DNA from: CAVVSD01 sp963757125
GTDB taxonomy: Bacteria; Actinomycetota; Thermoleophilia; Solirubrobacterales; Solirubrobacteraceae
Direction of reading: 5' to 3'
Length of the DNA: 64,000 nucleotides
Assembly: GCA_963757125.1 (NCBI GenBank)
Contig: CAVWQP010000004.1
Coordinates: 1,116,001-1,180,000, forward strand
The position numbers were made by a program, and so were the translations under genes. Below the pieces are notes generated by a model that saw only the letters and a program-made list of their open reading frames with translations, did no database searches and was not told the origin of the DNA. Shown here piece after piece: positions 8,405-17,478 of this stretch. The stretch's first letter is position 1. Every line of letters begins with the position of its first letter.

Positions 8405-9631
8405 ATGGTCGGCGTGCGCCCGGACGGCAACACGGCCTGGGGTGATTCCTGGGCGGTCGCGTGGCGGGCGCTGCTGGCGTCGCGCGTCGTCGTGCTCGTC
8501 GCCGGCGCCCTGGCCGCCGGGCTGCTCGGCCTCGACCCGCGCCACACGGGCTTCGACCCCGCGGGCATCACGACCCCCTACGGCGGCCTGGGCGACGCGC
8601 TCCTCGGACCGTTCGCGCGCTGGGACACGACGTGGTTCGTCGCCATCGCGCAGGACGGCTACGGCGGCGGGGCGCGCGAGGCGTTCTTCCCGCTCTATCC
8701 GCTGCTCCTGGCCGTCGGCGGCACGGTGACGGGCGGCGAGACGGTGCTCGCCGGGATCGCGATCTCGACCGCCTGCGCGGCGGTGGCGCTCACCGTGCTG
8801 CACCGGCTCGTCGCCCTGGACTACGGCGCCGGGGTCGCGCGCGGCGCCGTGCTCGCGACGGCGTTCATGCCGATGTCGTTCTTCCTCTCGGCGGTGTACA
8901 GCGAGTCGCTGTTCCTCATGCTCTCGGTGGGCACGGTGTACGCGGCGCGGACCGACCGCTGGGCGTGGGCGGGCGTCCTCGGCGGACTGTCGGCGGCGAC
9001 GCGCAGCGCGGGCGTCGTGCTGCTCGTGCCGCTCGTGCTCATCTGGTGGGACGCGCAGGGGCCGCGGCGCGTGCGCGACCTCCTGTGGCTGGCGCTCGTC
9101 CCCGCGGGCGTCGGGGCGTACTGCCTCTACCTGTGGGCATCGGGCGGCGACCCGCAGGCGCCGTTCGCCGCGCAGGACGTCTGGTTCCGGGAGTTCGCGG
9201 GGCCGTTCCTCGGCGCGTGGGACGGCTTCGTGGCCGCGTGGGAGGGCGCGCGCCAGCTCCTGTCCGGGTCCCGCGAGCCGGTGTTCTTCACACAGGCGGG
9301 CGGGGACTCGTTCGTCGTCGCGCGCCACAACATCGAGCTGTTCGTCTGGCTCGTCGGCGGGCTCTGGGCGCTCGCGCTCGGCCTGCGCAGGCTGCCGCTC
9401 GCGTACATCGCCTACGTCGTCGCGGCCCTCGCGCTGCCGCTCTCCTATCCGGTCGTGCCCCAGCCGCTCATGTCGCTGCCACGCTTCCTGCTCGTGTTGT
9501 TCCCGCTCGCCATCGCCGTCGCAGCCTGGGCGTCGGAGCGGCGGTGGCGCGGGCCCGTGCTCCTGACGCTGGGCACGATCGGGCTCGCGGTGTACTCGGC
9601 GATCTTCGCGACCTGGCACTGGGTGGCATGA
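8405..9631 (+). CDS. PIG-V/mannosyltransferase-like integral membrane glycosyltransferase
   Basis: 408 residues with about ten membrane segments. The N-terminal region has the GT-C-like loop FARWDTTWFVAIAQDGYGG, where the Asp after Trp (RWD) matches the PIG-V family, followed by FFPLYPLLL. A second conserved block is FFLSAVYSESLFLML with the GGLSAATRSAGVVLL helix. PIG-V-like bacterial proteins use polyprenyl-phosphate-linked mannose or a similar donor and glycosylate an extracytoplasmic acceptor, which is unknown here. The HAD gene follows after 10 bases. The ATG at 8405 was kept because it lies directly before the first hydrophobic segment. Confidence 0.8.
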   Translation: MVGVRPDGNTAWGDSWAVAWRALLASRVVVLVAGALAAGLLGLDPRHTGFDPAGITTPYGGLGDALLGPFARWDTTWFVAIAQDGYGGGAREAFFPLYPLLLAVGGTVTGGETVLAGIAISTACAAVALTVLHRLVALDYGAGVARGAVLATAFMPMSFFLSAVYSESLFLMLSVGTVYAARTDRWAWAGVLGGLSAATRSAGVVLLVPLVLIWWDAQGPRRVRDLLWLALVPAGVGAYCLYLWASGGDPQAPFAAQDVWFREFAGPFLGAWDGFVAAWEGARQLLSGSREPVFFTQAGGDSFVVARHNIELFVWLVGGLWALALGLRRLPLAYIAYVVAALALPLSYPVVPQPLMSLPRFLLVLFPLAIAVAAWASERRWRGPVLLTLGTIGLAVYSAIFATWHWVA

Positions 9632-9641
9632 CGGCGTCGTC

Positions 9642-10325
9642 GTGACCCTCGACGCGCTCGGCACCCTCATCGAGCTCGAGGACCCGTACCGGCGGCTTGC
9701 GGACGAGCTCGCGGCTCGCGGCGCGCCCGTCGACGTCGCGGCCGCGCGCACGGCGCTGCACGCGGAGATGGCCCACTACCGCGCGCACCACGACATCGCC
9801 TCGGACCTCGACGGCCTCGCGCGGCTGCGCGCGGACTGCACCGACGTCCTGCGCGCCGCGCTCCCGGCGCCGGCCTCCGGGCTCGGGAACGACGCGCTGC
9901 TCGACGCGCTCCTGGCCGCGCTGCGCTTCCGCCCGTTCCCCGAGGTCGAAAGCGTCCTGCGCGACCTTCGCGCCGCGGGGGCCGTTCTCGTCGTCGTGAG
10001 CAACTGGGACGTCTCGCTGCACGAGGTCATGGAGCGCACCGGGCTGCGCGCGCTCGTCGACGCCGTGCTGACGTCGGCGGAGATCGGCGAGGCGAAGCCG
10101 GGCGGCGCGATGTTCGCCGCCGCGCTGGAGCTCGCCGGCGCCCGCCCCGCCGACGCGGTGCACGCGGGCGACTCGATCGAGCACGACGTCGCGGGCGCGC
10201 TGGCCATGGGGATGCGCCCGGTGCTCGTGGACCGCGACGGCACCGCCGGCGCCGTCCCGGCCGGGGTGCCCGTCGTGAGCGATCTGCGCGGCGTGCGGTC
10301 GGCCGCCCCGTACCCTTGGGCCTGA
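9642..10325 (+). CDS. HAD-superfamily hydrolase (subfamily IA)
   Basis: 227 residues from GTG 9642; an upstream ATG at 9629 runs into a stop after five codons. HAD motifs are all visible: D4 in LDALGTL as nucleophile, VVVSNWD with the motif II Ser, the Lys in GEAKPGG, and HAGDSIEHDVAGA with acidic residues for magnesium. The alpha-helical cap lies between residues about 15 and 95. The third position of motif I is Leu rather than Asp, which occurs in dehalogenase-like and some phosphatase members, so the reaction (phosphate or halide removal) is open. Cytoplasmic, probably co-transcribed with the gene before it. Confidence 0.85.
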   Translation: MTLDALGTLIELEDPYRRLADELAARGAPVDVAAARTALHAEMAHYRAHHDIASDLDGLARLRADCTDVLRAALPAPASGLGNDALLDALLAALRFRPFPEVESVLRDLRAAGAVLVVVSNWDVSLHEVMERTGLRALVDAVLTSAEIGEAKPGGAMFAAALELAGARPADAVHAGDSIEHDVAGALAMGMRPVLVDRDGTAGAVPAGVPVVSDLRGVRSAAPYPWA

Positions 10326-10328
10326 AAG

Positions 10329-11219
10329 ATGAGCCTCCCGCCACCCTCCTACGTCCATCCGGGTCCGCCGCCCGAGCACCCGGAACGCCCGGAGGGTGCT
10401 CCAGAGCGCGCGCGCCGCACCGGGCTCCCGCCGTGGCGCTGGTGGATGGGCGTCGTCGGCGTGATCGTGGGCCTGGCGATCCCGCTCGTGCTCGGCGTCG
10501 TCGCCGGGATCATCGTCGCGATCGCGGGCGGCGACGCGGGCGACCTGCCGTCCGGCGTCCTCATCGCGCTCACCTTCCTGCAGGACGTCGGCTTCGTCAT
10601 CGCGGCGATCTTCGTCGCCCGCATGGCCCGTCCACCGACGGCGCGCGACTTCGGCCTCGTCCCCACGCCGCTGTGGCGGGCGGCCGGCATCGTCGCGGGC
10701 GTCTACGTCGCCTTCTACGTCTTCGCCGGGATCTGGTCGCAGGTCCTGAACATCAAGGAGGAGAGCGACCTCCCCGACGAGCTGGGCGCGAACCACTCGA
10801 CCGCCGCGCTCGTCGCCGTGCTCGTCCTCGTGTGCGTCATGGCGCCCGTCTGCGAGGAGTTCCTCTTCCGCGGGCTGCTGTTCACCTCGCTGCGCGTGTC
10901 GATCGGCATGCTGCCGGCCGCGATCATCACGGGCGCGGTGTTCGGATCGATCCACGCCGGGTCGTCGCCCGCCGGGCTGCTGGTCCCGCTCGCGGTGCTC
11001 GGCTTCGGCCTGTGCCTCATCTACGCGTGGACGAGATCGCTCTATCCATGCGTCGCGCTGCATGCCGTGAACAACGCCATCGCGTTCGGCGTCACGCAGG
11101 ACTGGACGTGGCAGATCCCGCTGCTCGCCATCGGCGGGACGTGCGTGTCGCTGCTCATCGTCCGGGCCATCGGCCAGGCGCTGGGAAACCGCAGCGCCGG
11201 GCGCGTCCTCGCAACTTGA
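10329..11219 (+). CDS. CPBP-family intramembrane metalloprotease
   Basis: 296 residues. A Pro-rich cytoplasmic N-terminus of about 35 residues precedes seven or eight membrane helices. The CPBP/Abi signatures are present in order: CEEFLFRGLL (paired Glu, then Arg), FGSIHA (His) and ALHAVNNA (His, Asn). These form the active site of Rce1/MroQ-type glutamic or metallo proteases. Substrate unknown. The start is 3 bases after the HAD gene stop, so it is in the same transcript. Confidence 0.92.
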   Translation: MSLPPPSYVHPGPPPEHPERPEGAPERARRTGLPPWRWWMGVVGVIVGLAIPLVLGVVAGIIVAIAGGDAGDLPSGVLIALTFLQDVGFVIAAIFVARMARPPTARDFGLVPTPLWRAAGIVAGVYVAFYVFAGIWSQVLNIKEESDLPDELGANHSTAALVAVLVLVCVMAPVCEEFLFRGLLFTSLRVSIGMLPAAIITGAVFGSIHAGSSPAGLLVPLAVLGFGLCLIYAWTRSLYPCVALHAVNNAIAFGVTQDWTWQIPLLAIGGTCVSLLIVRAIGQALGNRSAGRVLAT

Positions 11220-11268
11220 CGCCCAGCGGCGTGCCTGCGCGCGTCGTGTCATACGATGCGCCGCCTCC

Positions 11269-12216
11269 ATGCCCAGACGCCGTGTCCTCCCACTCGCCCT
11301 CGTCGCCGTCGCAGGCCTCGTGGGAGCCCCGGCCGCCGCGCAGGCGCAGGACCCTGCGCCCGCCGCGCCCAGCCTGCACATCGTCACCGAGAAGGTCGGC
11401 GGCAAGCGGGCGACCATCCTCTCCGGCACGCGCTTCCGCGTGCGCGTGATCGTCAAGCCGTTCGCGCCGGGCCAGCAGGTCCTCGTGACGATGCACCGGC
11501 GCGGGCGCACGATCGTCTCCAAGACCCTCACCGTCCGGCAGGGCAAGACCGCGGGCCAGGTGCTCACCGGCTACGCGCCGAAGGGCCCGGGTCAGATCGA
11601 GGTCCGCGCCGCGTCCGGCGCGGTCGTCGCGCCCGCGGCGACGATCCAGGTGGTGCCGAGCAACGTCGCGTCCGGCAGCCGCGGGCGCTCCGTGCGCTCC
11701 ATGCAGGATCGCCTCAAGGCGCTCGGCTACGTGATCGGCCAGTACGGCGTCAACGACGGGCGCACGCAGCGCGCGATCCTCGCGTTCCGCAAGCTCGCCG
11801 GCATGGCGCGCACCTCCTCCGCCGATCCGGCCTTCTTCCGCGCGCTCATCTCGGGCAAGGGCCGCTTCAAGGTCAGGTACCCGCGGCACGGCCGCCACGT
11901 CGAGGGCGACATCGGCCACCAGGTGCTCGCGCTCATCGGCTCCGGCGGCAAGGTCGAGCGCCTCTACCCGATGTCCTCCGGCACGGGCGGGACGCCGACG
12001 ATCCTCGGGACCTACCGCGTCTACCGCAAGGACCCGGGCACGAACGCCAAGGGCATGGTCGCCTCCTCCTACTTCATCCGCGGCTACGCGATCCACGGCT
12101 ACGCGAGCGTCCCGACGTACAACGCGAGCCATGGCTGCATGCGGGTGCCGATCCCCGACGCCTACCCCATCTTCAACTGGATCCAGATGGGGACGATCGT
12201 CGACACCTACCGGTGA
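11269..12216 (+). CDS. Secreted L,D-transpeptidase (YkuD) with peptidoglycan-binding domain
   Basis: 315 residues. A signal peptide (residues 1-26, ending AAAQAQ) is followed by an all-beta domain (about 35-130), a putative peptidoglycan-binding helix bundle (SRGRSVRSMQDRLKALGY, about 135-195) and the YkuD catalytic domain. The catalytic motif is IHGYASVPTYNASHGCMR with Cys290 and its His. It forms 3-3 peptidoglycan cross-links or attaches protein to the wall outside the membrane. Its TGA overlaps the GTG start of pyrE. Confidence 0.93.
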   Translation: MPRRRVLPLALVAVAGLVGAPAAAQAQDPAPAAPSLHIVTEKVGGKRATILSGTRFRVRVIVKPFAPGQQVLVTMHRRGRTIVSKTLTVRQGKTAGQVLTGYAPKGPGQIEVRAASGAVVAPAATIQVVPSNVASGSRGRSVRSMQDRLKALGYVIGQYGVNDGRTQRAILAFRKLAGMARTSSADPAFFRALISGKGRFKVRYPRHGRHVEGDIGHQVLALIGSGGKVERLYPMSSGTGGTPTILGTYRVYRKDPGTNAKGMVASSYFIRGYAIHGYASVPTYNASHGCMRVPIPDAYPIFNWIQMGTIVDTYR

Positions 12217-12761
12217 CCGCCAAGGACCGACTCGTCGCGGAGCTGCGGGCGCATGCGCTCGTGATCGGCGAGGTGGTCCTGACGAGCGGGCAGACGGCGC
12301 AGTACTACGTCGACGCCAAGCGGGCGATCCTGCTCCCGGCGGGCTTCGCGGCGATGGGCGAGCTCGTGGCCGAGCGCGCCGCGGCGTGGGGCGCGACCGC
12401 CGTCGGCGGCCTGACGATGGGCGCCGATCCCGTCGCCTGCTCGGCGCTCGCGGCCGGCGCGGACGTGAAGGCGTTCTTCGTCCGCAAGGACGCGAAGGCG
12501 CACGGCCTCCAGCGCCGCGTCGAGGGCCCGCTGCTGGAGCCCGGCGACCGCTGCCTCGTCGTGGAGGACGTCGTGACGACCGGCGGCTCGACGCTGCAGG
12601 CGATCGAGGCCCTGCGCGAGGAGGGCCTGCAGATCGTGGGCGTGGTGAGCGTGCTCGACCGGCTGGCCGGCGGCGGCGAGCGCATCGCCGCGGCGGCCGG
12701 CGCGCCCTACGAGCCGCTCGCGACGATCGACGACGTCTACCCCGACCGCCCCGACCGCTGA
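12213..12761 (+). CDS. pyrE: Orotate phosphoribosyltransferase
   Basis: 182 residues from GTG 12213, which overlaps the preceding stop. The type I PRTase PRPP-binding loop is VVEDVVTTGGSTL; FFVRKDAKAHG is the flexible catalytic loop with the essential Lys, and LTSGQTAQYYVDAKR the N-terminal substrate hood. It converts orotate and PRPP to OMP in pyrimidine synthesis; pyrD lies 2.3 kb downstream on the same strand. Length is slightly below that of E. coli PyrE but typical of actinobacterial forms. Confidence 0.95.
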   Translation: MTAKDRLVAELRAHALVIGEVVLTSGQTAQYYVDAKRAILLPAGFAAMGELVAERAAAWGATAVGGLTMGADPVACSALAAGADVKAFFVRKDAKAHGLQRRVEGPLLEPGDRCLVVEDVVTTGGSTLQAIEALREEGLQIVGVVSVLDRLAGGGERIAAAAGAPYEPLATIDDVYPDRPDR

Positions 12762-12765
12762 CCCC

Positions 12766-13371
12766 CTGCCCGATCTCCGCGTCCTGTTCTTCGGCGACTC
12801 CTTCGTGGCCGGCGTGGGTGATCCGGACGGGCTCGGCTGGGTCGGACGCGTGGCCGTGGCGTCGTGGGCCGCGGACATCCCGCTGACGGCCTACAACCTC
12901 GGCGTGCGGCGCGAGCCGTCGGTGGCGGTCGTCGCCAGGTGGGCCGTCGAGGCGCGGCCGCGGATCGCGCCCGGCGCGGACTGCCGCGTCGTGTTCTCCT
13001 TCGGCGCCAACGACGCAACGGTCGAGGTCGGCCGGGAGCGGGTCCCGCCCGACGACGGCGTGCGCGCGCTCGACGCGGCCCTCGGCCACGCGGCGGGGTT
13101 GGGGCTGCCCGCGCTCGTGGTCGGGCCGCCGCCGGTCGACGACCCGGGCCACACCGCGCGGATCGCGGGGCTCTCGGAGCGCTTCGCCGAGGCGTGCGCC
13201 ACGCGCCGCGTGCCGTACGTGCCGGTCGTCGACGACCTCCGCCGCGAAGGCCCGTGGCTCGCGGAGGCGGGTGCGGGCGACGGAGCCCACCCTGGCGCCG
13301 GCGGGTACGCGCAGCTGGCCGCTCTCGTGCAGGAGCCCTTCCTGCGATGGGCGCGCTCTGCGAGCCTGTGA
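12766..13371 (+). CDS. SGNH/GDSL-family hydrolase, probable CTG start
   Basis: About 201 residues if started at CTG 12766, four bases after pyrE ends. The family's block I (LFFGDSFVAG, nucleophile Ser) lies upstream of the first GTG (12805), so starting there would remove the catalytic Ser; the only initiator-like codon between the pyrE stop and block I that keeps it is CTG at 12766 or 12784. Block III is FGANDATVE (Gly, Asn) and block V is DGAHPGAGGY (Asp, His). It is an esterase or acyl hydrolase, probably cytoplasmic because no signal peptide is visible. Substrate unknown. Confidence 0.8.
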   Translation: MPDLRVLFFGDSFVAGVGDPDGLGWVGRVAVASWAADIPLTAYNLGVRREPSVAVVARWAVEARPRIAPGADCRVVFSFGANDATVEVGRERVPPDDGVRALDAALGHAAGLGLPALVVGPPPVDDPGHTARIAGLSERFAEACATRRVPYVPVVDDLRREGPWLAEAGAGDGAHPGAGGYAQLAALVQEPFLRWARSASL

Positions 13372-13994
13372 CGCCCGTGCTGCGCGTCCACCGCATCCCC
13401 TTCTCCACGAACGTCGAGCGCGTCGCGCTCGCCGCGGGCCACAAGGCCGTGCCGGTCACGTGGATCGACCACGACGCCGACGACCGCTCGGCGATCCGCG
13501 AGCTCAGCGGGCAGGACCTCGTCCCGGTCGCCGAGTTCGACGGCGAGGTCGTCGCCGACTCGATGGCCATCGTCGAGCGCCTCGAGCAGGTCGCTCCCGA
13601 GCCGCCCCTGTACCCGGCGGAGCGCATCTCGCGGGCGCGCGTCGACGTGTTCATCACGTGGTTCAACGAGGTCTGGAAGGTCTCGCCCAACGCGATCGCC
13701 GACGAGCTCGACCGGCCCGAGCCCGACGCGGAGCGCATCGCGGAGCACGCGGACCTGATGCGCGCCCGCATGGACGTCTTCGAGCACCTGCTCACCGACG
13801 GCGACTTCCTGTCCGGCCACGGGTTCAGCGCCGCCGACGTCTGCGCCTTCCCGTTCCTGAAGTACGCGGTCCTCTACGACCCCGGCGACACCGAGACGTT
13901 CCACCGGGTGCTCGCCGAGCACCAGCCCCTCGGCGACGATCACCCGCGCCTGCGCGCGTGGATCGACCGGGTGGACGCACTGCCGCGCGCGTAA
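13368..13994 (+). CDS. Glutathione S-transferase-like protein
   Basis: 208 residues from GTG 13368, overlapping the SGNH stop (GTGA); an in-frame ATG at 13347 is an alternative. The N-terminal thioredoxin-like half carries VLRVHRIPFSTNVERVAL, LVPVAEFDG (cis-Pro) and VADSMAIVERLE (Ser in the thiol-ligand site); the C-terminal half is all helical with FLSGHGFSAADVCAFPFL, the GST helix-capping block with its Asp. The expected Ser/Cys at the first helix is in IPFSTNVER. Most actinobacteria lack glutathione, so the natural thiol and reaction are uncertain. Last gene of the 11269-13994 unit. Confidence 0.85.
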   Translation: MTPVLRVHRIPFSTNVERVALAAGHKAVPVTWIDHDADDRSAIRELSGQDLVPVAEFDGEVVADSMAIVERLEQVAPEPPLYPAERISRARVDVFITWFNEVWKVSPNAIADELDRPEPDAERIAEHADLMRARMDVFEHLLTDGDFLSGHGFSAADVCAFPFLKYAVLYDPGDTETFHRVLAEHQPLGDDHPRLRAWIDRVDALPRA

Positions 13995-14063
13995 GGGGTC
14001 CGCGTAGGCAACCGGGTGCGAATGCCCGATGCCCATGAGGGGTCTCAGCCGCAGGATGATCTC

Positions 14064-14255
14064 ATGCAGACCATCCTCACTCACGAGATCCTCGAGACGA
14101 GGCTGCACGACGCCGAGCGTCGCCTGGCCGATCCCTCCCGCGCTGCCTCGCCGGGGCGCACCCCGAGCCTGATGCGTAGGCTGCGACCCCATGCTCGCCG
14201 ACGTCCTGGCCTCCGGCCGCTTCACAGTCACCGCCGAGCTCGGCCCACCGGTTGA
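14064..14255 (+). CDS. Doubtful small ORF upstream of metF
   Basis: A 63-codon frame from ATG 14064 starts with a credible amphipathic stretch (MQTILTHEILETRLHDAERR) but turns into Arg/Pro-rich sequence that overlaps metF by 65 bases. The gap from 13995 to 14190 holds no other gene. It may be a short regulatory peptide, a remnant or chance. No family recognised. Confidence 0.25.
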   Translation: MQTILTHEILETRLHDAERRLADPSRAASPGRTPSLMRRLRPHARRRPGLRPLHSHRRARPTG

Positions 14256-15082
14256 CCCGGATGCAGAGCTCGTACGCAGCGCCGCGCGGGCGCTCGCACC
14301 CGTCGTCGATGCCGCCAATGTGACGGACAACCAGGCGGCGACGGTCAAGCTGTCGCCCCTGGCCTGTTCGGCCTGGATGCTCGAGGAGGGTCTCGAGCCG
14401 ATCATGCAGATCACCGGCCGCGACCGGAACCTCATGAGCCTGCAGTCCGACCTGCTCGCGGCGTGGGCGTTCGGCGTGCGGACGGTGCTCGGCCTGACCG
14501 GCGACCCGATGAAGGTCGGCAAGTACGAGGAGCTCGCGACCCAGGTCGGCGACCTCGACTCCAACGGGCTCGCGAAGCTCATCGCGAACATGAACGCCGG
14601 GACGCTGGCGGCCGGCGAGGCGCTCTCGCAGCCGACGGCCTTCCTCGTCGCCGGGGCCGCGAACCCGCTCGTCGACAAGGTCGAGAAGCTCGAGTCCAAG
14701 CTGGAGGCGGGCGTCGGCCTCTTCCAGTCGAACATCGTCTACGACGTGGAGCGCTTCGCGGCGTGGTGGGAGCCGATGGTCGCCGCCGGCATCCACGAGC
14801 GCGCGCCGCTGCTCGTCGGCGTGACGCCGCCGCGCTCCACGCGGATGCTGCAGTTCATGCACGAGAAGATCCCCGGGGTCGAGGTCGACGACGCGACGTT
14901 CGCGCGCCTCGAGGGCCTGCAGGGCGACGAGGCGAAGGCTGCGGGCGTGGAGGTGGCGATCGACGTCATCAACGGCGTGCGCGAGCTGCCCGGGCATCGC
15001 CGGCGTGCACCTCATGGCCCCCGGCTGGGAGGTCGAGGCCGTGCCGCGCGTCGTGGAGGGCGCGGGCCTCGCCCGCGTGTGA
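14191..15082 (+). pseudogene. metF: Methylenetetrahydrofolate reductase family protein, frame broken near the 3' end
   Basis: From ATG 14191 a MetF-type TIM barrel reads through about residue 268: FTVTAELGPP, NVTDNQAATVKLSPLACSAW, QITGRDRN, VLGLTGDPMK and the later IVYDVERFAAW. It should bind FAD and reduce methylene-THF. At about 14988-14994 (CTGCCCGGGCATC) one extra base shifts the frame; in the next frame the expected ending continues as PGIAGVHLMAPGWE and VVEGAGLARV with a TGA at 15080-15082 that overlaps the pyrD GTG. Without the correction the gene runs straight into pyrD as an artificial 637-residue product. The intact ending just out of frame favours a sequencing error or a very recent mutation. 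Confidence 0.85.
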
Positions 15083-16104
15083 TCTACCGCCTCCTCTTCC
15101 GCCTCGTCCTCACCAGGCTCGATCCCGAGCGCGCCCACGGCATGGCCGCGGCGCTGCTCGGGGCGCTCCCCGCCCGGCCGCTGCGCCGGCTGCTCGGGCC
15201 GCGCGACCCGGCGCTGCGCGTCGAGGCGCTCGGGAGGGTGTTCCCCAGCCCGCTCGGCGTCGCCGCGGGCGTCGACAAGGACGCGACCTGGTTCGAGGGG
15301 CTCGGGGCGATCGGCTTCGGCTTCGTGGAGATCGGGACGGTCACCGCGCAGGCCCAGCCGGGCAACCCGCGGCCGCGCATCGAGCGCTTCCCGCAGGCGC
15401 GCGCGCTCCTGAACTGGATGGGGTTCCCCAACGGCGGCGCGGACGCGGTCGCCGCGCGGCTGACCGGCCCGCGGAGCACGATCGTCGGCGTCAACGTGGG
15501 CAAGTCGAAGGCGGCGCCGGTCGACGACGCCGCTGCCGACTACCGCGCGAGCGTCCGCCGTCTCGCGGCCCACGCGGACTACCTCGCGCTCAACGTGAGC
15601 TCGCCCAACACCCCGGGGCTGCGGTCGCTGCAGGCGGCCGACGCGCTCGAGGCACTCGTGGACGGCGTGCAGGAGGAGCTCGGCGCGCTCGGGCTGCGCG
15701 TGCCGCTGCTCGTGAAGATCGCGCCGGACCTCACCGACGCCGAGATCGACGCCGTCGCCGACCTCGCGGTACGCCGCGGGCTCGACGGCCTCATCGCGAT
15801 CAACACGACGACCGATCGCGGCCCGCTCGTCTCGACCCTGCGCGCGCCCGGCGACCCCGGCGGCATCTCGGGCGCGCCGATCGCCGCCCGGTCGCTGGAG
15901 ATCCTGCGCCGGCTGCGCGCGCGCGTCGGCGATGAGCTCGTCCTCGTGTCCGTCGGCGGCGTCGGGGACGGGGAGGACGCCTGGGAGCGCCTCCAGGCAG
16001 GCGCGACGCTCGTGCAGGCCTACACCGGGCTCGTCTACGGCGGCCCGCTCTGGGCGTGGCGCGCCAATCGCGTCCTGGCCGGCCGCCGTGGCTCCGCGGT
16101 CTAG
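15079..16104 (+). CDS. pyrD: Dihydroorotate dehydrogenase, quinone-dependent (class 2)
   Basis: 341 residues from GTG 15079, placed by overlap with the frame-corrected metF stop. The N-terminal helices for membrane association (IYRLLFRLVLTRLDPERAHG) and the FMN barrel are present: GVAAGVDKDA, LLNWMGFPN, VGVNVGKSK, ALNVSSPNTPGLR with the catalytic Ser, LVKIAPDLTD, AINTT and VSVGGVGDGEDAWERLQAGA. The catalytic Ser rather than Cys marks class 2, which passes electrons to quinone. With pyrE (12213) it gives two steps of pyrimidine synthesis in one region. Confidence 0.95.
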   Translation: MIYRLLFRLVLTRLDPERAHGMAAALLGALPARPLRRLLGPRDPALRVEALGRVFPSPLGVAAGVDKDATWFEGLGAIGFGFVEIGTVTAQAQPGNPRPRIERFPQARALLNWMGFPNGGADAVAARLTGPRSTIVGVNVGKSKAAPVDDAAADYRASVRRLAAHADYLALNVSSPNTPGLRSLQAADALEALVDGVQEELGALGLRVPLLVKIAPDLTDAEIDAVADLAVRRGLDGLIAINTTTDRGPLVSTLRAPGDPGGISGAPIAARSLEILRRLRARVGDELVLVSVGGVGDGEDAWERLQAGATLVQAYTGLVYGGPLWAWRANRVLAGRRGSAV

Positions 16105-16113
16105 GATCGCTCG

Positions 16114-17478
16114 GTGGATCACCGGACGCTGCTGCACGACGTCGCCGACACGGCGGCGGACTGGTTCGACGAGCTGCCGCACCGCCCTGTCGGGCCGCAG
16201 CGCACCTCGGCGGACCTCGAGATCGCCGACCGGCTCGAGGACGGGCCGATGCCCGAGGCCCAGGTCATCGCGGATCTCGCCGGCCAGGCCGCCCCCGGTC
16301 TCATCGCGATGGGCTCGCCACGTTTCTTCGGCTTCGTCATCGGCGCCGCCCATCCCGCGGGCGTCGCCGCGGACTGGCTCGCCACGACGTGGGACCAGAA
16401 CGCCGGGCTCGCCGGCCCGACGCCGAGCGTCGCGCGGATCGAGGAGATCGTCGGCCACTGGCTCGCGGACCTGCTCGGCATCCCGCCGACCGCGTCGTTC
16501 GCGCTCGTCACCGGCTGCCAGATGGCGCACGTGACGTGCCTCGCCGCGGCGCGCAACCGCGTCCTCGCCGACGCGGGCCACGACGTCGAGCGCATGGGGC
16601 TCATCGGCGCGCCGCGGATCCGGGTGCTCGCAGGGGAGGAGCGCCACGTCACCGTCGACCGCGCGCTGCGGCTGCTCGGCTTCGGGACCGACGGGGTCGA
16701 GCTCGTGGAGGTCGACGCGCACGGCGCGATGCGCGCCGACGCGCTCGAGGCGGCCCTCGCGATCGGCGAGCCCGGGACGCCGACGATCGTCATCGCCCAG
16801 GTCGGCAACGTGAACACCGGCGCGAGCGACCCGATGCGCGAGGTCTGCGCGGCCGGGAAGGCCGCGGGCGCCTGGGTGCACGTCGACGGGGCGTTCGGCC
16901 TGTGGGCGGCGGCGAGCCGCAGCCGGCGCGGCACGATCGCGGGGACCGAGAACGCCGACTCGTGGGCGACGGACGGGCACAAGTGGCTGCAGGTGCCCTA
17001 CGACTGCGGGATCGCGTTCGTCCGCGACCGCGAGGCGCACCGCGCCGCGATGGCGTTCACCGCCGCCTACCTCGTCCAGGACGCGACCGGCCCGCGCGAG
17101 CCGATGGACTGGACGCCCGAGTTCTCGCGCCGGGCGCGCGGGCTGGCGGTCTACGCGATCCTGCGCTCGCTCGGCCGCGACGGCGTCGCCGAGCTCGTGG
17201 ACCGCCTGTGCGCGTGCGCCGACCGCTTCGCCGACCGGCTGCCGGGCGCGGGCTACGAGGTGATGTCGCACGGGCTGAACCAGGTGCTCGTCGCGCTCGC
17301 GTCCGACGCCGCGACGGACGCCGCGCTCGCGGCGATCCAGGCGGAGGGCACGTGCTGGCCGAGCGGCACGACCTGGCGCGGGCGGCGCTGCATCCGCGTC
17401 TCCGTCTGCAGCCACCTCACGACGTTCGACGACGTCGACCGGTCGGTCGACGCGATGGCTGCTGTCACCCGGCGATGA
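16114..17478 (+). CDS. PLP-dependent group II amino-acid decarboxylase family protein
   Basis: 454 residues from GTG 16114, 9 bases after pyrD. Group II decarboxylase blocks: SPRFFGFVIGAAHPAGVAADW near the N-terminus, LVTGCQMAHVTCLAAARNR (phosphate-binding loop), VGNVNTGASDPM, VHVDGAFGLW (Asp binding the pyridine nitrogen) and DGHKWLQVPYDCG with the Schiff-base Lys. The family decarboxylates glutamate, tyrosine, tryptophan or related acids; the substrate is not readable. Two PNPOx-barrel proteins follow without gaps, hinting at a link between PLP or flavin status and this enzyme. Confidence 0.88.
   Translation: MDHRTLLHDVADTAADWFDELPHRPVGPQRTSADLEIADRLEDGPMPEAQVIADLAGQAAPGLIAMGSPRFFGFVIGAAHPAGVAADWLATTWDQNAGLAGPTPSVARIEEIVGHWLADLLGIPPTASFALVTGCQMAHVTCLAAARNRVLADAGHDVERMGLIGAPRIRVLAGEERHVTVDRALRLLGFGTDGVELVEVDAHGAMRADALEAALAIGEPGTPTIVIAQVGNVNTGASDPMREVCAAGKAAGAWVHVDGAFGLWAAASRSRRGTIAGTENADSWATDGHKWLQVPYDCGIAFVRDREAHRAAMAFTAAYLVQDATGPREPMDWTPEFSRRARGLAVYAILRSLGRDGVAELVDRLCACADRFADRLPGAGYEVMSHGLNQVLVALASDAATDAALAAIQAEGTCWPSGTTWRGRRCIRVSVCSHLTTFDDVDRSVDAMAAVTRR

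Noticed and set aside
14016..14190. Riboswitch (SAM or cobalamin type) before metF
   Set aside because: No conserved core or long leader is visible in this short gap.
14191..16104. MetF-PyrD fusion protein of 637 residues
   Set aside because: The true MetF ending is intact one frame away and its stop overlaps the pyrD GTG; the fusion results from one extra base.
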